DNA from: Forficula auricularia
Lineage: Eukaryota; Arthropoda; Insecta; Dermaptera; Forficulidae
DNA: 64,000 nt
NCBI GenBank assembly: GCA_024734495.1
Contig: JALMQS010000161.1
Coordinates: 1,349,758 to 1,413,757, forward strand
Reading direction: 5' to 3'
The notes beneath the pieces are model-generated. The model was not told the origin of the DNA and searched no databases. It worked only from the letters and a program-made list of their open reading frames with translations. The position numbers were made by a program, and so were the translations under genes. This document shows positions 43,457 to 55,264 of the stretch, piece by piece; within the stretch, counting starts at the first letter, position 1, and the number at the start of each line of letters is the position of its first letter.

Positions 43457-44388
43457 TAGTTAATCTATAAGACTACCTACTCGATTATCCAAATACACCA
43501 TTTACTGTTTATTTCTTTTTAGATTATTAAAAAGGTAAATTATTTGAAAAATGTATGGAACAATAATAAATCAAATTGTTTGTCTCTATTCATATAAAAG
43601 ATTATAAATATAAACCATGCATGGTAGTTATTCACTGCAATGCTAGGCTTGCGAAAAGACCTTTTTCCGCCCGCCCAAGAGTGTGCGAGTTTGACAAATT
43701 TTATAATAAATGTAGAAAAAATATTTTTGTCAAATTTTCTCCTTTCTGGCTAATAATTTATTTGCCTAGTAATCATTTTGAATAATTTTAATTTGGAAAA
43801 TAAATGTCATTGGGTAATATATCATTCTCGAATGACATGAATATATCGTCAATTACCATTTATCATATATCATAATTATATATATATGTCCTGAATTATT
43901 TATTTAAGATAAAACATGATCATTTTAATTTTGATGCCACTATTTGGTCGTTTAATGGCCCTGGCCCTTTCTGCCCGCTTCGTGGGAAAGTTGCAATTCC
44001 AATGCAATTAAAATTAATACCTGCCATCATTCATTGCAAAATATAATTAGACTCTTTTACTTACTCGAGTTTCAGATACGTAGAATTCACTTTATGTTCG
44101 CAAAGCTGAATATATTTAAACTTACGCTACTTTAAAAAGCTTTTAATTACGAGCCATTGTAGAATATTTCATTATATTAAAATAATACATCTGGCTGAAA
44201 TAGGACCATAATTTCATGTTCTATATCTATCTATTTTGATATTTATAAATATATACTAGTATATTATAATAAAAAGAAGAGAGACATAGACAGAAAGTCA
44301 AATCTCATTCTATCAACCTGGTAATGGATTGGATTTATTTAATAATTCTCATTAATTTAAATTTTTTTTAACATATATATATATATAT
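43457..44388. other. Unassigned stretch
   Basis: The patch at 43955-44000 (GGCCCTGGCCCTTTCTGCCC) is GC-rich. A 69-codon frame at 43576-43785 has no recognised domain. Confidence 0.35.
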
Positions 44389-44912
44389 CAGTGGCGTGCG
44401 ATCCATGGATGCGGCGCATCCCTAAAATTTCAAACATTTATAGTATTTTTATAAATATATACGAGTAAGATCGACTTAAAAATTTCAGGTGAATCTTTAA
44501 ATTTTCAAATTATTATCTGTTATTTTAAATATTTCTAAAAAAAAACACTTTTTATTTTGAAAAGTATATTGGTTCTCGAAATGAAATAAAATTGTTGCAT
44601 AGTTTCAAGGGGCAATTAAAATGTATGATTTTTTCGAAAAGCCTTCGGATAGAAGTTTTAAAGTCCCTGTCTGCTATATTTTCCAGTTCAAGCATGTTAA
44701 AAACAAGTTTAGTCGAGATTTTGTCGAATAAAAAATTGTTCTCGCTGAAGAACTATTAATATAGTAATAATACAAAAAAGGAATAAATAAAGATGATTCA
44801 AGAATTTTTGAACTCATCCATTTCTAAAGCGAAAATTAAAATTAAATTTCAAGAAATGAAGGGTACTTTTTTGGACAGCATCCGATGGTTCAAAAGTCAC
44901 CAACCGCCACTG
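44389..44912. mobile_element. hAT-type MITE, 524 bp
   Basis: The ends CAGTGGCG (44389) and CGCCACTG (44905-44912) are flanked by ATATATAT on each side (44381-44388, 44913-44920), an 8-bp target duplication within a TA-rich site. CAGTGGCG-type ends with 8-bp duplications are typical of hAT elements. Confidence 0.75.
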
Positions 44913-45506
44913 ATATATATAAATGTGGTGGTAAATATCCAATTCATTTTCATATAGTATATATTTGGGGAAGACATCTTAATATAACATTTTAAGTAAG
45001 ATCTTCAGATATAAACTAAAGAGAAAAAGTACAAAAAACTACGACCTTTTATTTAAAATAAATAAATATAATAAATAATTCACCCCCTTCGCATTTCTAT
45101 GAGTTGATTAGACCAACTTCCGTGACAAAGTTTTTAAATAATTATATGTGTAATTTTTCTAAGCGAACTCGATATCTCATCGAACCTGAGAGATATTGAA
45201 TAATCCGATATTAATTTGAACCCTTATCACCCCTCTCTTAGGCGTTGAATTCATAAAAATTGCTTCCAAGATAGTAGTAAAGTCATTAAAGAAATATACT
45301 TCCCTAATTTCAAATTTCTAGGAACAGTGATTTAGCTTGGGTCTTTTTCAATACAGTTAAATAGAAGGGTTAGTTATTGTTAAGATTGAAATCACTCTGT
45401 TCGCCAAGACATAGCTTCTAAACCATTAAAAATAGAAACTTGAAAATTTGCACGTAGTTGAAGTATGGTGATCAGAGGATAATATGGTTATCAAAATAAA
45501 AATAAT
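44913..45506. other. AT-rich stretch, no gene seen
   Basis: Nothing recognisable. Confidence 0.35.
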
Positions 45507-45717
45507 TAGTAGAGATTGTGGTGTTGGTGCAAGGTGAAACATCTTTAATAAATATAAGAGTAAATAAATATTATACGTAATATTCATTTACTATGAGTTA
45601 AGGATTCTTGGTCACTTGTTTCACATTTAAAATTTTTAATGTGAAACAAGTGACCAAGAATCCTTAACTCATAGTAAATGAATATTACATATAATATTTA
45701 TTTAATCTTATCTTTAA
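45507..45717. repeat. Long hairpin, copy 2
   Basis: After GTGGTGTTGGTGCAAGGTGA the arms 45542-45628 and 45632-45717 are reverse complements with a central spacer of only a few bases. The inner word is GTCACTTGTTTCACATT. Confidence 0.85.
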
Positions 45718-46320
45718 AATAAAAATAAATTTAGATACCTCCCTTCAAATTCAAAAAGTACTGATGACAAAAATTTCACAACCCAATCGAGTAGGGTAAT
45801 GTTGGTACCTTTTGAAATTTAACTATACATCATATTTTGTAATTTTTATTTTGAAGCTTCATTGCCTAAAAAATCACCTGGTAATATATTTCCCTTTGTA
45901 GTTTGCAACTATATGATTAAAAAAATTGTCAAAATTCATAAAATTTTACTAGGAATATATTTTAGTAAACTAATTACGAAAAAATTTAAATCTGAAAATC
46001 AAAGATCTTATTAGATATGTTTTATTTATGTTAGTAGGGATCGCCTCCTTCAGAATTCAAACCCAAGTACCAAACATGCTTTTAATGTAGTTGGCTTAAC
46101 CTTAGAGACGATATTCTTTTGACATAGAAATGTGCATATAGAAGAAAACTTTACTAAAATTATAAAAAACTATATAAAATTTTGCTAACAAGTGAAATAA
46201 ATTTTCATTGAAAGTCCGTATTTGATTTTATGATTGAAATCAAAAGAGGTTTGCAACTTTTAAAAAAGATGGTGTTTTTTTTAATCTAACGATCGCGCGA
46301 CGTTTCAGCCCCCGGCAAAA
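45718..46320. other. Unassigned stretch with a degenerate SINE
   Basis: 46020-46105 on the minus strand resembles the SINE at 9763 (GGTTTGAATTCTGAAGG as a decayed B box). Confidence 0.35.
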
Positions 46321-46390
46321 TAGTCTCGACAAAACATCCCCCGACAAAATATCCTTCAGACAAAATATCTCATGACAAAATAACCTTTTC
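46320..46390. repeat. GACAAAATA short tandem motif
   Basis: The word GACAAAAYA occurs four to five times in about 70 bases, each followed by a short C-rich or TC-rich spacer. Confidence 0.6.
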
Positions 46391-46427
46391 CTTCGTGAAT
46401 CTTATGAGTAATGCAAATCAACTCCGG

Positions 46428-46645
46428 TTCGGTTAATATATATTCAGTTAGGCTCGGTTGGGTTCGTATAGCTCCTTTTCGGGCTGGTTTTTAGGCGGTT
46501 CGGTTGGCACCAGCCCGAAAAGGAGCTATACGAACCCAACCGAGCCTAACTGAATATATATAACCGTGGTTTTTAGGCGGTTCGGTTGGCACCAGCCCGA
46601 AAAAGAGCTATAAGAACCCAACCGAGCCGAACTGAATATATATTA
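46428..46645. repeat. Strong hairpin with a direct duplication
   Basis: The arm 46428-46482 (AATATATATTCAGTTAGGCT...AGCTCCTTTTCGGGCTGG) is followed by the loop TTTTTAGGCGGTTCGGTTGGCA and its reverse complement 46508-46562. The second half with the loop is then repeated directly at 46570-46645. Confidence 0.85.
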
Positions 46646-46667
46646 ACCGAACTTCCGAAAGTTTAGT

Positions 46668-46905
46668 CCGGGTGGGATGTGTTTCGGGCTCCCATTTTTT
46701 TCTAATCAAACACACATTGAAAACCGAACCAGCCAATCGTCGGGCGGGGTGTGTTTGGGGCTCCCATTTTTTCTTAATCAAACACACATTAAAAACCGAA
46801 CAGCCAATCGTCAGGCGGGGTGTGTTTCGGGCTCCCAGAATCAAACACACATTGAAAACCGAACCAGCCAATCGTCGGGCGGGGTGTGTTTGGGGCGCTA
46901 TATTT
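46668..46905. repeat. Tandem array of about 70-80-bp units
   Basis: Three and a half units, each with GTGTGTTTSGGGCTCCCA, AATCAAACACACATT and CCGAACCAGCCAATCGTC, vary in length by deletions near CCCATTTTTT. Open frames of 84-101 codons in both strands here are products of the array. Confidence 0.88.
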
Positions 46906-46929
46906 TCGCCCAATATTATAATAATAATT

Positions 46930-49490
46930 AATAACGATAAAGATTAATAACACTTTTAACAAACAATCAATAATTGTGTAATGTAAACATAGACGATAAA
47001 TAAGTAAAAATAGATGATAAATACTATATTATAGATAGTAAAAATAATAAATTGTTAGCTAGAAAATCTAACGACAGACAGCAGCACTTTCAAACGGCTA
47101 ATTAGCCGCCAAAATATGAAAGTCTGTTTATATTATTCAAAACCATGATTATAAGCTCGTTATAAATAAATTAAAAATTTATATCTCTTTTATATTCCCC
47201 TTTGGATGCAAATCGCACAAGTAACTTGGTTTCTCTATTAAGAATTATAAGATTCTAATACTTTTATTCTACACTAGTGTAACTCTGTGTATCTTCAGCC
47301 GTCAAAAGCAATTAACCCTTGAGCTGGATATAGGAGTAGAATTCTTATGCACATTATAGGTTAGTATTTATTAAATAGAAGGAGTGGCGACGTTAACGAC
47401 CACCACTTCATTATATTCCTCCTCATTTCTCACTATGTAATAAATTATATTATGAAATATGAATATTAATCTTAAATGACGGTTTTCGAAAAATCACCTT
47501 TTTAACAAATAAAATTACTCTCACAATAGTTTTTTTTTACCTGACGGGAAAATATAAAATAATACTAGCCTTTTGTTCTCGTTTATTTTTTTGTTATTCT
47601 ATTGAAATGAATAGTTAATAATTGGAGTTCATTAATTTATTAAAGTTCACAAAAAACAACACACACAAACTTCCTCTCTTTTCATAATTACACGCAAATA
47701 ACCCTAATAACAGTTTACTATTTTTTTTATATTATATTTCTCTTTTTTGTTTTCAATGATGTTGTTGTTGTGTCGGATTCATTAATTACTATAGACTTGA
47801 TAAACTTTTAAATAAATTATTCATCTTTTTACTAATGAAGAAAAATTCTTCTAATTACTTCTTCATTATCATTTTAATAATGGTTTTATAATTTGTTCAA
47901 ATTTGTATCTATTAATGTAATAGACGAGATTTACATTGAGATGCACACTAATATAATAGTTAGAGATATTTTTTGAATAATAGTTTTAATCACATTTCCT
48001 TTAGACAATTATCTATTCGATTAAGTGTTTTTCATTATATATCGAATAAGTATTTTATTTTCTTATATTCGTTCTGGATCACTCCCACTAGAAAAAGAAG
48101 TGAAGATAATTGGATAGCTATCTGCAATTTGGAAGGGCTTTTGGAAACGACCACCCATATAGTGTATATAGTGAATTAATTAAAATTTTCTTATTAGTAT
48201 AGATCGCTTCGTCTGAATCAAACAATTTTATTCGTTAATTATTTTATTTATATAATTTAAAGACTCTACTCGATCAATTTTTTGACCTCCAAAATAATTC
48301 TAGTGCTCGATTATCTGTTTATTTTCACAAGAAATCTAAAATCAATCCTTATTTATGGATATTTCAATTTTTCATTAGTACTTGTAATTGAAAATGGGAG
48401 ATCTGGTTGATTGGAGAAACATAGAAAAAGAAATTATAGATGCCTTTGAAACATCGTGCTTGAGTAGAATGTTGAATAATATAATTGCTATTAAATGGGT
48501 AGATACAAAAGAAAAGAGTTCTCGATATATAAAAAAGGAAAACTGTGTAAAAGAATCTGCGCAACATATGAACCACACACTTTAGGAAATGTAAATTCTT
48601 GAAGGGTATTTTAAAAGGTGGGATTGGGGAAAAGTCCTAGATTAAAATATTTTACATTCTACCCCTGCAGAGAGCACCAAGGTTGAAAATTTTCCAAATT
48701 TGATAGCTTTCTGCGAGACTTGAAGAACTAAATAAGAATATTTTTTTTTTGTGGATCTGGAGATAATAAAATAAAATAAAATGTAGTATTTGTAGTGAAC
48801 CGCGGCCTAATATCGTGTACATCTAATTCCACTTCCACTTTCATTTCCAAGTAGAAGACAATAGATGAAGGGGATTTATCTAATGAATTCCAAAATAATT
48901 CCACATAATTCCAAAGAAGTGTACACCTAATTCCAATCGCGGTTCATCCCTCGGACTACAGTCTCTATAATCCATAGGTAGATCTGGCTATAACTAATGC
49001 AAAAATCTTGGCCCCTCAGTTTACATCTCCGAGTTAATTTAAATCCTTTTTGTTTTGATTCTTTTTTTTTAATTTGAAATTGGCAAGATGGTTTCACCCG
49101 AAAAATTAAAAACAACCATAACAAGAAATTTCAGGGGGTGATTGAAGTCGAATGTGGAGTATTCACAACCCATATTTGCAGGGGTTTTAATAATAATGAT
49201 AAAATAATCGATGAAGAAAAACCCGAAACCCTCCAACAGCGCTGAAAGTTATTCAGACAGATGTACTCGTAAAACCTACTCAGAGATTGTACATATCTCC
49301 CTGTGAACTGAGATTGACTCTCTTCATAGCAACAAGCCAATAAGATTAGAACATTTAAGCAGCTGATTGAAGTCCGAGGTACCTCTGGACTATTTATGAT
49401 ATACGAGTACATATAAAGAGATTATAGTAAAAAAGAATAATAGATCGATTCAGCACCGAAACTTATTTTAATTCAGTTAGTGGTTTTACA
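46930..49490. other. Long stretch without recognisable gene
   Basis: Several 60-93-codon frames (for example 48388-48585 plus and 49131-49412 minus) show no domain and no consistent splice context. 48590-49130 is somewhat less AT-rich. I see nothing I can name. Confidence 0.4.
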
Positions 49491-49493
49491 AAT

Positions 49494-49690
49494 CTCCATG
49501 CGGACTGAAGCTAGAATTGGTCCACAGTATCCCCTGATTGTCTTAAGAGGGGACTAAAAAGAATTGAGCGTGGAGCTGACTCCCTTACACCAAAAAACCC
49601 ATGTTATGAGATCCCAGGGAAATATAGCAAAGCGACCATCACTGATAACATGTCAGGCAACCGTGTAGTGAGCATAAATATAATTAACCA
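49494..49690 (+). repeat. Dispersed repeat fragment (GGTCCACAGTAT / GGCGACTAAA type), copy 1
   Basis: GGTCCACAGTATCCCCTGAT and GTCTTAAGAGGGGACTAAAA parallel 51370-51410. Similar GTCGTAAGAGGCGACTAA phrases occur in arthropod retroelements, but I cannot name the family. Confidence 0.45.
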
Positions 49691-49961
49691 TTATAAAGAA
49701 AAAAACAAATATACCTACCTACCTTCTAACTACCTACTTTTTAATTTTAAAGGGACATAATATCTCAGAGGCCAAACTTTTGGATGTCTCGAGATATTGA
49801 CCGCACGCCTGTAACAGCAAGTTTATAATAATGTATCCCATTGTATAGATTTTTTGTTTTCCCTTAATCTTATATTCTATTTAAATATGTTCAAAGGGCG
49901 GAGAATGAAAATGTATTAATTAAATTTTCCATGCTATCTAGTTTGTTAAATAAAACACAAC

Positions 49962-50387
49962 GTGTGTAAAAGAAAACGAATTTACAGCATAAAAGCTGAA
50001 AAAATTAATAAATTCAAGTTTATTTTAATTAATCATATACCATACCATGTAGAAGTATCGATAAAAAATGAGAACAAAACGTTGGTGGAGGAGGGATATC
50101 GACGAGCGAGAGATCAGATAAATTTTAATTGGACATTTTCGAAACATATTATACTAATCAGCATCGCAGCATGTTATGGTTTCGATACCCACCAAGCTTG
50201 TTCGATGCAAAAACCAAGTGGAATTATTACTATTATTAGTAACTTGTACTTTTTAGAAAAAATTAGATTTGTGGCAGGGGTGAAGAGTAATCAGCTACAA
50301 GTAAAAGTGAAATACAAGATACCAATTAGAATTGTAGGTTGTAGGCAATTGGTAATTTGTAGCCGATTAAAACATGAAAATAATTGA
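49962..50387 (+). other. 141-codon open frame of unknown status
   Basis: It starts MCKRKRIYSIKAEKINKFKF and ends SRLKHENN. It is rich in K, I and N as expected from AT-rich DNA, and has no signal peptide, repeat or known motif. No homologous frame is seen elsewhere in the window. It is more likely chance than a gene, although the length is above the local norm. Confidence 0.15.
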
Positions 50388-50399
50388 AGTTTCCATTTT

Positions 50400-51340
50400 T
50401 TTTTATATGTATTATTATTCAAATCAATATCTTTAAACATTAATTTTTAAGAATAATACATTTCAGAGGCGTTTGAGATATTATTGTCTGTTACTTTGAA
50501 AAAATATTGAATTTGTATTGGTATATAGTTATTAATTTAATTTGTAATTTTTTTTTAATAATTTTTTGCTACTATAAAGTACTACTAATTTAATATAAGA
50601 TGTCCAAAATTCTAAATTACAAGAATACTAAAAAAAAGATTGCTTCAACAAAAGGAACAAATTTCTTGTATGTATATATAGAATGTAAATGATAATAATT
50701 ATAATTTTATTTTATTAATAAACTTTATATTTATATTATTAAAATGTTTAATGAGAATTTGTTTCTCGTTTTGACCTATTTTTAGAGTAAATTTTTTAGT
50801 TTTTCCAAAATTACATAAAAATTGCTAAAAGATTTTTCATGAAAATTTTTTTAGTAAACACAAGCATACAAGGATCATGCAATAATTAAGTAAAAAGAAT
50901 TTTCAATACCTGGGCTTACTCAATTTTTTAAGGAAAATAATTTGTGTAGTATTTGATAAATTTCGAAAAAAAATTACTTGATTTAAGTATTTAAAAAATA
51001 AATTTAAAATTGCTAACTTTACTTTCTTGATTTTTATTCAAAAGACATTTTGTACAAAAAGTAGGTAAAATTATCTTTATCTCCACATTGATTGGGACAT
51101 ATCATTTTATAGTCAAAATTTTCTTGTTTTTTGAGCTTGTGGCTGTAGCTAAAAGTGAGAAATTTGTTATTTTTTTCTCAAATCTGAGATACAAGCTATA
51201 TAAAAACTATTGAAACAGTTTTCCTTCTTATGTGACACTTGGAAAGTTTATTTAAAATCTTTGCTAACAGAAAAGTCAACAATTCCTTATTTAAAAGTTA
51301 ATAGATTCATTCAAAAAATATATATATATAATAGCTCCCT
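50400..51340. other. AT-rich stretch, no gene seen
   Basis: Nothing recognisable. Confidence 0.4.
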
Positions 51341-51341
51341 C

Positions 51342-51560
51342 TGTGGACCAGGGGTAGAATAAGTCCACAGTATACCTTGTTTGTCGTAGAAGGCGACTAA
51401 AAGGGGTTGGACGTGAGACTAACGACACCAGTCTTTAAAAATCTTCCTATAATAGAAGAACGCATTAGCTTGGAACCGTAGGTCACATCACATATAGACC
51501 AAGCATAAACACTGATTCGAGGCTCGCAATTTGAAAAACTTCATAAGCCCGGAGCATTCT
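51342..51560 (+). repeat. Dispersed repeat fragment, copy 2
   Basis: GTCCACAGTATACCTTGTTT and GTCGTAGAAGGCGACTAAAA match the pattern at 49494-49690. Confidence 0.45.
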
Positions 51561-52102
51561 GAGAATTATGATATATCTATTTCTCATTATTCCTATATAT
51601 TAAAAAGAGATAAGAGATATGTCAGAAATGCCAAGGTTTAATTCTTCTCAATGTTTAGTACAAAACAAAGGATCATGCGGAATATTCTGAAGACAGAGCT
51701 GTCTGGAAAACAACTACTGGAGTCTTTAGAGTCAGGAAACGAAGATGTAATATTACTCATGCCAGGGCCGGATTTATGGTAAGCATAGGCTACCTAGGCT
51801 GTAGCATATCCCCCCCCCCCCCCCCCACAAAGGGGGCCCGCGTCACAAAGGGTTGCTTTTTGTAGGTTAATTTTAAAAAAATATTTTTTACGGTAGGGCC
51901 CTCGCTACAGGTCCAGATCCTAAATAAGGAACTGTATAGAGCAATTGAGAATATAGTCGGATCGTGAATTATAAATAAAAATAAGGAAAATAACTCTTCA
52001 TTCACTTATTCATGATAAATGTTTCTTATTTTCAAAAACTATTAAAATTGACTACAAACAAGTGCATGCATTTTATGTGCACTTCTATCTATCTATGTTA
52101 AG
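51561..52102. other. Unassigned stretch with a 17-C tract
   Basis: C tract at 51810-51826. The 71-codon minus frame through it (51790-52005) is not convincing. Confidence 0.35.
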
Positions 52103-52146
52103 TCTCACTTTACAGTTCACCGCTCTACCAACTGAGCTATCGAAGG
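52103..52146 (-). pseudogene. 5' half of a tRNA-Tyr
   Basis: The minus strand reads CCTTCGATAGCTCAGTTGGT then AGAGCGGTGAACTGTAA, the well-conserved 5' half of metazoan tRNA-Tyr (GTA) with acceptor strand, D-arm and anticodon. Tyr genes carry an intron after this point, but the expected 3' half with GGTTCGAATCC is not present in the next few hundred bases. Either it is a truncated pseudogene or a SINE head, or the intron is unusually long. Confidence 0.7.
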
Positions 52147-53110
52147 TTGTGTGCAGTTAAAACAGTCGCAATTTCGGTTGTCGTCTTATTTTCAGCTTAA
52201 TGAAATACTTTTATGGTTTATTCTTTTGTACCTCTGTACTCCAAAAACTGAACTTTCTCATCCATGAGTTGAAGTGTATTTATATTAGGGGAGAAGAGGG
52301 GATTCATTGATTGGTTTGAGGCTATTGAAATGACTTAGTGACGACATCCCGGACGATGATTGGTCTTGGGAGGAGGCTGCCCCATATTAATTAACAACCT
52401 GGCCGTTTAGTATTAATTAAAAGACGCGTCTGTGTTGGTGGTGTTATTGTCAATTTAATTACCATACAGGGGCGCTATCAGTTAATTTGCGGCGCTGGCT
52501 AATTGGTTGCCTATGTTCCAAACGCCCCTGGTGGCCCCGACCTTCTTTTTGACTTATCCCCTCCTCCCACACAATTTGAACTCTTTCGCCCCCCCCCCAC
52601 CTGAAATGTTTATTTTATTCATTATGCAATTGGATCGGATCAAGGTTTCGTTCGCATAGAGATATAATTTAAAGAAATCTCAATTCAATTACATTATATA
52701 TTCGCTTGGTCTTGTTATTCTATGCTAATGCCATAATTGGGTTAAATAATTGTTATAATTCAAATGGCTGGTTTATGTGGAACGGTTATTTCGTCATCGA
52801 GGTGAAGGTAATAAGGCGATGCATGCAGGTCTTCTGGAAAATAGATAATTCTTAAACAAAGATATAGATATCTTGAGAAAAGAATTCCTTTACTTTCTCT
52901 CTGAAAGTTCTAGGAAAATTAAAATTTAATTGAAGGTAGAGGCTTAAACTTTTTCAAGACTTCAAACACTCTGTGCTATTCTTAGAAATTTAGTGATATT
53001 TTTTTCCTCACCGAATATTTTCTAATAATTAATAATATTCGTAACTTGTATCAGCTGTATATAAATGCTATTATCTAAATTCTAAATTATTAAAAAAAAA
53101 TATTTCCATA
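52147..53110. other. Unassigned, partly less AT-rich
   Basis: 52330-52600 has unusually high GC for the window (GGGGCGCTATCAG, CGCCCCTGGTGGCCCCGACC) but is not open over any length. It could be a conserved non-coding element or an old repeat. Confidence 0.35.
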
Positions 53111-53112
53111 TA

Positions 53113-53626
53113 TAGTAGAATCCCGATATATCGTATCTTTAAAAGGGGACAAGGGATAAGTACGATATGTCGACATGTTCGCTATATCGAGGGTAAAAAT
53201 TAAAAATACGATATATCGAAAGTTTTAATTTATTTTAATTTTTTTATAAATATGTATCTTTGTACAATTGTACATACATATATATGTATACATAAAAAAT
53301 ACTGTATTTAAATACAGTAGTATGAATTTTATATTATTTTTGATTGTACAATAAATTAAAACTACATAATCATGTATATATGTTTATAAACATTATACAA
53401 AACGTTATACCGAGGGAATTGGTTTTATACGAATTAACGAGATTTTCCCAAAACACGAATCTAATTCAACTGGAAAAATACGAATTATGAGACGTTTTGA
53501 CGATCTTGGAGAGTAAAAAAATACATTATTATGAATTAACTAGTTTTTTCCAAGGGACTAGCACTTTCTTACGATTTATCGAGATATACGATATATCTCT
53601 TGATACGATATATCGGGATTCTACTG
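53113..53626. mobile_element. pogo/Tigger-like MITE
   Basis: The ends (C/T)AGTAGAATCCCGATATAT (53113 and reversed at 53626) are flanked by TA. The GTAGAATCCCGATATATCG end style resembles pogo-type elements. It is 514 bp with no coding. The interior repeats the ACGATATATCG word several times. Confidence 0.75.
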
Positions 53627-53973
53627 TATAAAGATGGCCAATATAATACCGAAGCCAAAAATTTAATAAAACAATCAACTTTAAATATTTATAGATAATA
53701 TAAGAAGCTGAATCTTAGAAAAAAGTAGATGTATCTTATTAATATAGATTCTATGCTAAATTTCAGCAATTGAGCAAAAAAATATTGAAACACCTATTTG
53801 ATAAAAGTATTTAAGGACCACAATGTCACAAGAGAGGCTCACAGATTTATTATTGAAGTTCGATGTAGTTGTAAATAATTTTATTTATTTTCTTAGAAAG
53901 ACGGACTGGTAAGTGAAATAAGTAGGTTATAATGAAAGGAAGTCTATAAATTATTTACTTTTATTCAATTTCC

Positions 53974-54005
53974 GACGTTTCGGAGACTTTTTCTCTCTTC
54001 TTCAG
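53974..54005 (-). ncRNA. Hammerhead-like motif, ACGT type
   Basis: Minus strand: CTGAAGA, A, GAGA...TCTC stem, C, GAAACGTC. It has an extra C before GAAA. Followed by GGAAATTGAATAAAAG. Confidence 0.4.
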
Positions 54006-54183
54006 GGTGTTGTATAGATATTGATGGGCGAATATAACTCGGTTCCCATTTGTCTCTCCTTTCAGTGATAGCAACAATATTATAATATTTTCCAACATTA
54101 TACTATAAGTGTACTTGGTTATCTAGTTGTAAATTCTTTTGCCACTAAACATACTAATAGATAAATTATTACTATTCTATAAT

Positions 54184-55126
54184 CAGTGGAGTAGCTAGAA
54201 ATTAGTTCTGGAGGGGGGGGTTCTACGTTTTTTTTTTTTTTTTTTTGAAGAAAATGTTTTTATTTCCAAATTAAAATTTACATATTTATTTTTCATTTTA
54301 CAATTATTTGAACATCGAGCAATAAATACTTCCTAACCATGTATATATTTACAGCAATTTATTTTATATTTTTTTATTTTAATCATTTATTAAAATTTTA
54401 GTGTTGAAATTTTGAAAAAACCCCATGACTTGAATACTAAAATAGATAGAATAGTTAAAAGGATATATAGCCCAGTATATAGAGGGGTTTCAGCTTACAT
54501 TAATTGCGGGAAAATGGTTTTTTTCTAGAATCGTTGGGTATGGTGTAGGTACTTATGCCAAATCTAAGTTTTCTAACTGGTAAGTGTGGGGGACAACTTT
54601 TGATGGCCGAAAAACCTTGAAATTTTCGGACTTTTTCCAGTTTTTGCTTCTAACTCGAAAACGGTCCATATTTTGTAAATAACCGTCCTATAGTAAATTA
54701 AAGAGGACAAAATTTCAAGTCGATTAATTGATCTAGTAGTTCGATTTTTATGGGGATCCAAAAAACATCCCCCTGTATCACTTTTGAATACCTATCCCAA
54801 AAACTCGGACTTTTTTCGATTTTTTCCCATTTTGACCATGAAGGAGCAGGTTTTCGACTAAGACCATTTTATACATTTATAAGCTAGATTAAATTTACTA
54901 CAGTTGGAGGGTGGTAACCCGTGACTTAGTGAGGTTGAAGTTTTGAAAAACTGCATTTTTTTGCAAAAAATCACAGTTTTTCCTTCATAAAATGAAAACC
55001 GCTTATCCTAGAAACTTGATTCCTATCTCACGCTGTTTACTTAACTTTAGATTTGACAGATAGATAGGGTCTGCCTCTGAGGGAGGGGGTTCTGACCCCT
55101 GAACCCCTCTCGTGTATACGCCACTG
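54184..55126. mobile_element. hAT-type non-autonomous element, 943 bp
   Basis: The ends CAGTGG(A/C)GTA and, reversed, CAGTGGCGTATAC are flanked by CTATAAT (54177-54183) and CTATAAT (55127-55133); the match can be read as eight bases, CTATAATC. The interior has a G tract and a T tract near the left end. Open frames are short. Confidence 0.85.
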
Positions 55127-55264
55127 CTATAATCATGTGTTTCTCTATAGAATAAACTTTGAAATAAATACATATTTTTTATCCATTTTTTAATTGTAGT
55201 TTGAATTTCAAAAATCCAAAGTGTCTAATTTATTACCCGAAATCATGCACATTTTCGCTGCCCA

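Noticed and set aside
46608..46947. Frames of 84-101 codons with internal repeats, possible repeat protein
   Set aside because: They are translations of a DNA tandem array, open in several frames and both strands at once.
48364..48585. Overlapping 65-70-codon frames on both strands
   Set aside because: No domain, no splice context, composition as expected from AT-rich non-coding DNA.
49962..50387. 141-codon frame as a bona fide gene
   Set aside because: Kept only as low-confidence; no motif, no signal peptide and no splice or promoter support.
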